DNA of 5,038 bases from Pseudomonadota bacterium (GTDB lineage Bacteria > Pseudomonadota > Alphaproteobacteria > Rhizobiales > Devosiaceae), in contig JAEZFJ010000139.1 of NCBI GenBank assembly GCA_023437755.1, positions 1 through 5,038 of the forward strand. Reading direction: 5' to 3'. Below are positions 4,482 through 5,038 of this stretch, one piece after another. The position numbers and the translations under genes are program-made. Position 1 is the stretch's first letter. The number at the start of each line of letters is the position of its first letter. The notes beneath the pieces are model-generated. The model did not search any database. It saw nothing but the letters and a program-made list of their open reading frames with translations, and was not told the origin of the DNA.

Positions 4482-5038
4482 CTACCAGCGCAGCAGCAGC
4501 CTGCCGAGGACGAGGCCAGCCACCGCCGTCAGCGCCATGCCGGCGGTGTACCACACGGCCATGAACGTCAGGCCGGTTTCGCCGCAGTAGAACGCATAGA
4601 CCATAGCCCCCAAGCCACCTGCCGCCAGTCCGGCGGCAAGCCCGGCCCTTGCCGGGGAGCGTGGGGCCATGCTGCGCAGCGCGACAAGCAGGGACACCAG
4701 GATCGGCATGCCGGTGAGCGCAATCAGCCATGGGCACACCATGGCGGTCTCACCCATCAACGTGACCATGTTCCAGTTCGTGGCCGACCAGGCGAGCGCG
4801 CCACCGCCAAGGGCTAGCAGCACCACGAGACCAGCGCCGATGAAAGGCCAGCCGATGCGGCCGTCCGGGCGCGCCAGTGCCGGCGCCGCAGCCGCACCGG
4901 CGACGCCCAGGGCCAGAGTGTAGACCAGCTTGATCCAGAACATGGGATGGCCTTCGGCGCCGCCAAACGGGCGTCCCAGCCAGCGATGGAGGAGGACATA
5001 GGCGCAGGCCGCCGCTGCGGCGAGCCCCAGACCGGCCG
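4482..5038 (-). CDS. NrsF-type (DUF1109) anti-sigma-F membrane protein, N-terminus beyond right edge
   Basis: The frame is open from the right edge to the stop at 4482 and gives 184 visible residues. The ATG at 4943 is internal: codons before it read GRPFGGAEGHP and join the family's MFWIKLVYTLAL segment without a break. Several membrane helices are visible, with LARPDG between two of them. The C-terminal end YCGETGLTFMAVWYTAGMAL...GRLLLRW is diagnostic of DUF1109. NrsF in Caulobacter is an inner-membrane anti-sigma factor that holds the ECF sigma factor SigF and releases it under heavy-metal stress through two conserved cysteines. Here cysteines in MVCPW (codon 4734-4736) and FYCGE (codon 4584-4586) are 50 residues apart, matching the spacing I recall for Caulobacter (Cys131/Cys181). 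About 30 N-terminal residues are likely missing. The cognate sigma gene normally lies just upstream, which is outside this window. Confidence 0.85.
   Translation of the reverse strand, partial: AGLGLAAAAACAYVLLHRWLGRPFGGAEGHPMFWIKLVYTLALGVAGAAAAPALARPDGRIGWPFIGAGLVVLLALGGGALAWSATNWNMVTLMGETAMVCPWLIALTGMPILVSLLVALRSMAPRSPARAGLAAGLAAGGLGAMVYAFYCGETGLTFMAVWYTAGMALTAVAGLVLGRLLLRW

Noticed and set aside
3790..4737. 315-codon minus-strand open frame opposite thuA and reaching into the nrsF-like gene
   Set aside because: It is His- and Arg-rich without family motifs, and it overlaps well-supported coding in other frames.

Overview
The window looks like an ordinary chromosomal segment from a GC-rich alphaproteobacterium. 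The evidence is an alphaproteobacterial-type ParC N-terminus, a DUF1109/NrsF anti-sigma protein, a ThuA-family protein, and intergenic repeats of the CCCCACC..CCTCCCCC..GGGGGAGG kind that are common in this class. Hyphomicrobiales (Rhizobiales, for example a Devosia-like organism) is my best guess. The genus is inference only.

Layout, left to right. (1) 1-458, minus: N-terminal third of topoisomerase IV subunit A (parC), running off the left edge. (2) 459-1055: about 600 bp without a convincing gene. It holds a candidate parC promoter, a 16-bp interrupted inverted repeat with a competing inner hairpin (591-655), and two oppositely oriented copies of a C/G-rich hairpin repeat (about 878-984). 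It ends in a possible general-stress promoter. (3) 1056-1310, plus: small GlsB/YeaQ/YmgE-type membrane stress protein. (4) 1334-1356: strong bidirectional terminator shared with the convergent gene. (5) 1379-2992, minus: exported 5'-nucleotidase of the UshA/CD73 type. (6) 2993-3262: divergent intergenic region with a 10-bp direct repeat. (7) 3263-3760, plus: GtrA-family four-helix membrane protein. (8) 3792-4437, plus: ThuA-domain gene carrying a frameshift at about 4041; its ribosome-binding site is folded into a hairpin next to the gtrA-like stop codon. (9) 4446-4470: hairpin between convergent genes. (10) 4482-5038, minus: NrsF/DUF1109 anti-sigma protein, open through the right edge.

Apart from possible coupling of the gtrA-like gene and thuA, the genes do not form one pathway. 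The window is a set of short transcription units: DNA topology, envelope stress, periplasmic nucleotide salvage, lipid-linked sugar transport, a sugar-metabolism-type protein, and an anti-sigma factor whose sigma partner probably lies just past the right edge. I found no mobile element, CRISPR array, tRNA or rRNA. I also found no clearly new multi-gene system. The most notable items are the frameshifted but otherwise well-preserved thuA, the occluded thuA ribosome-binding site, and the structured DNA upstream of parC.
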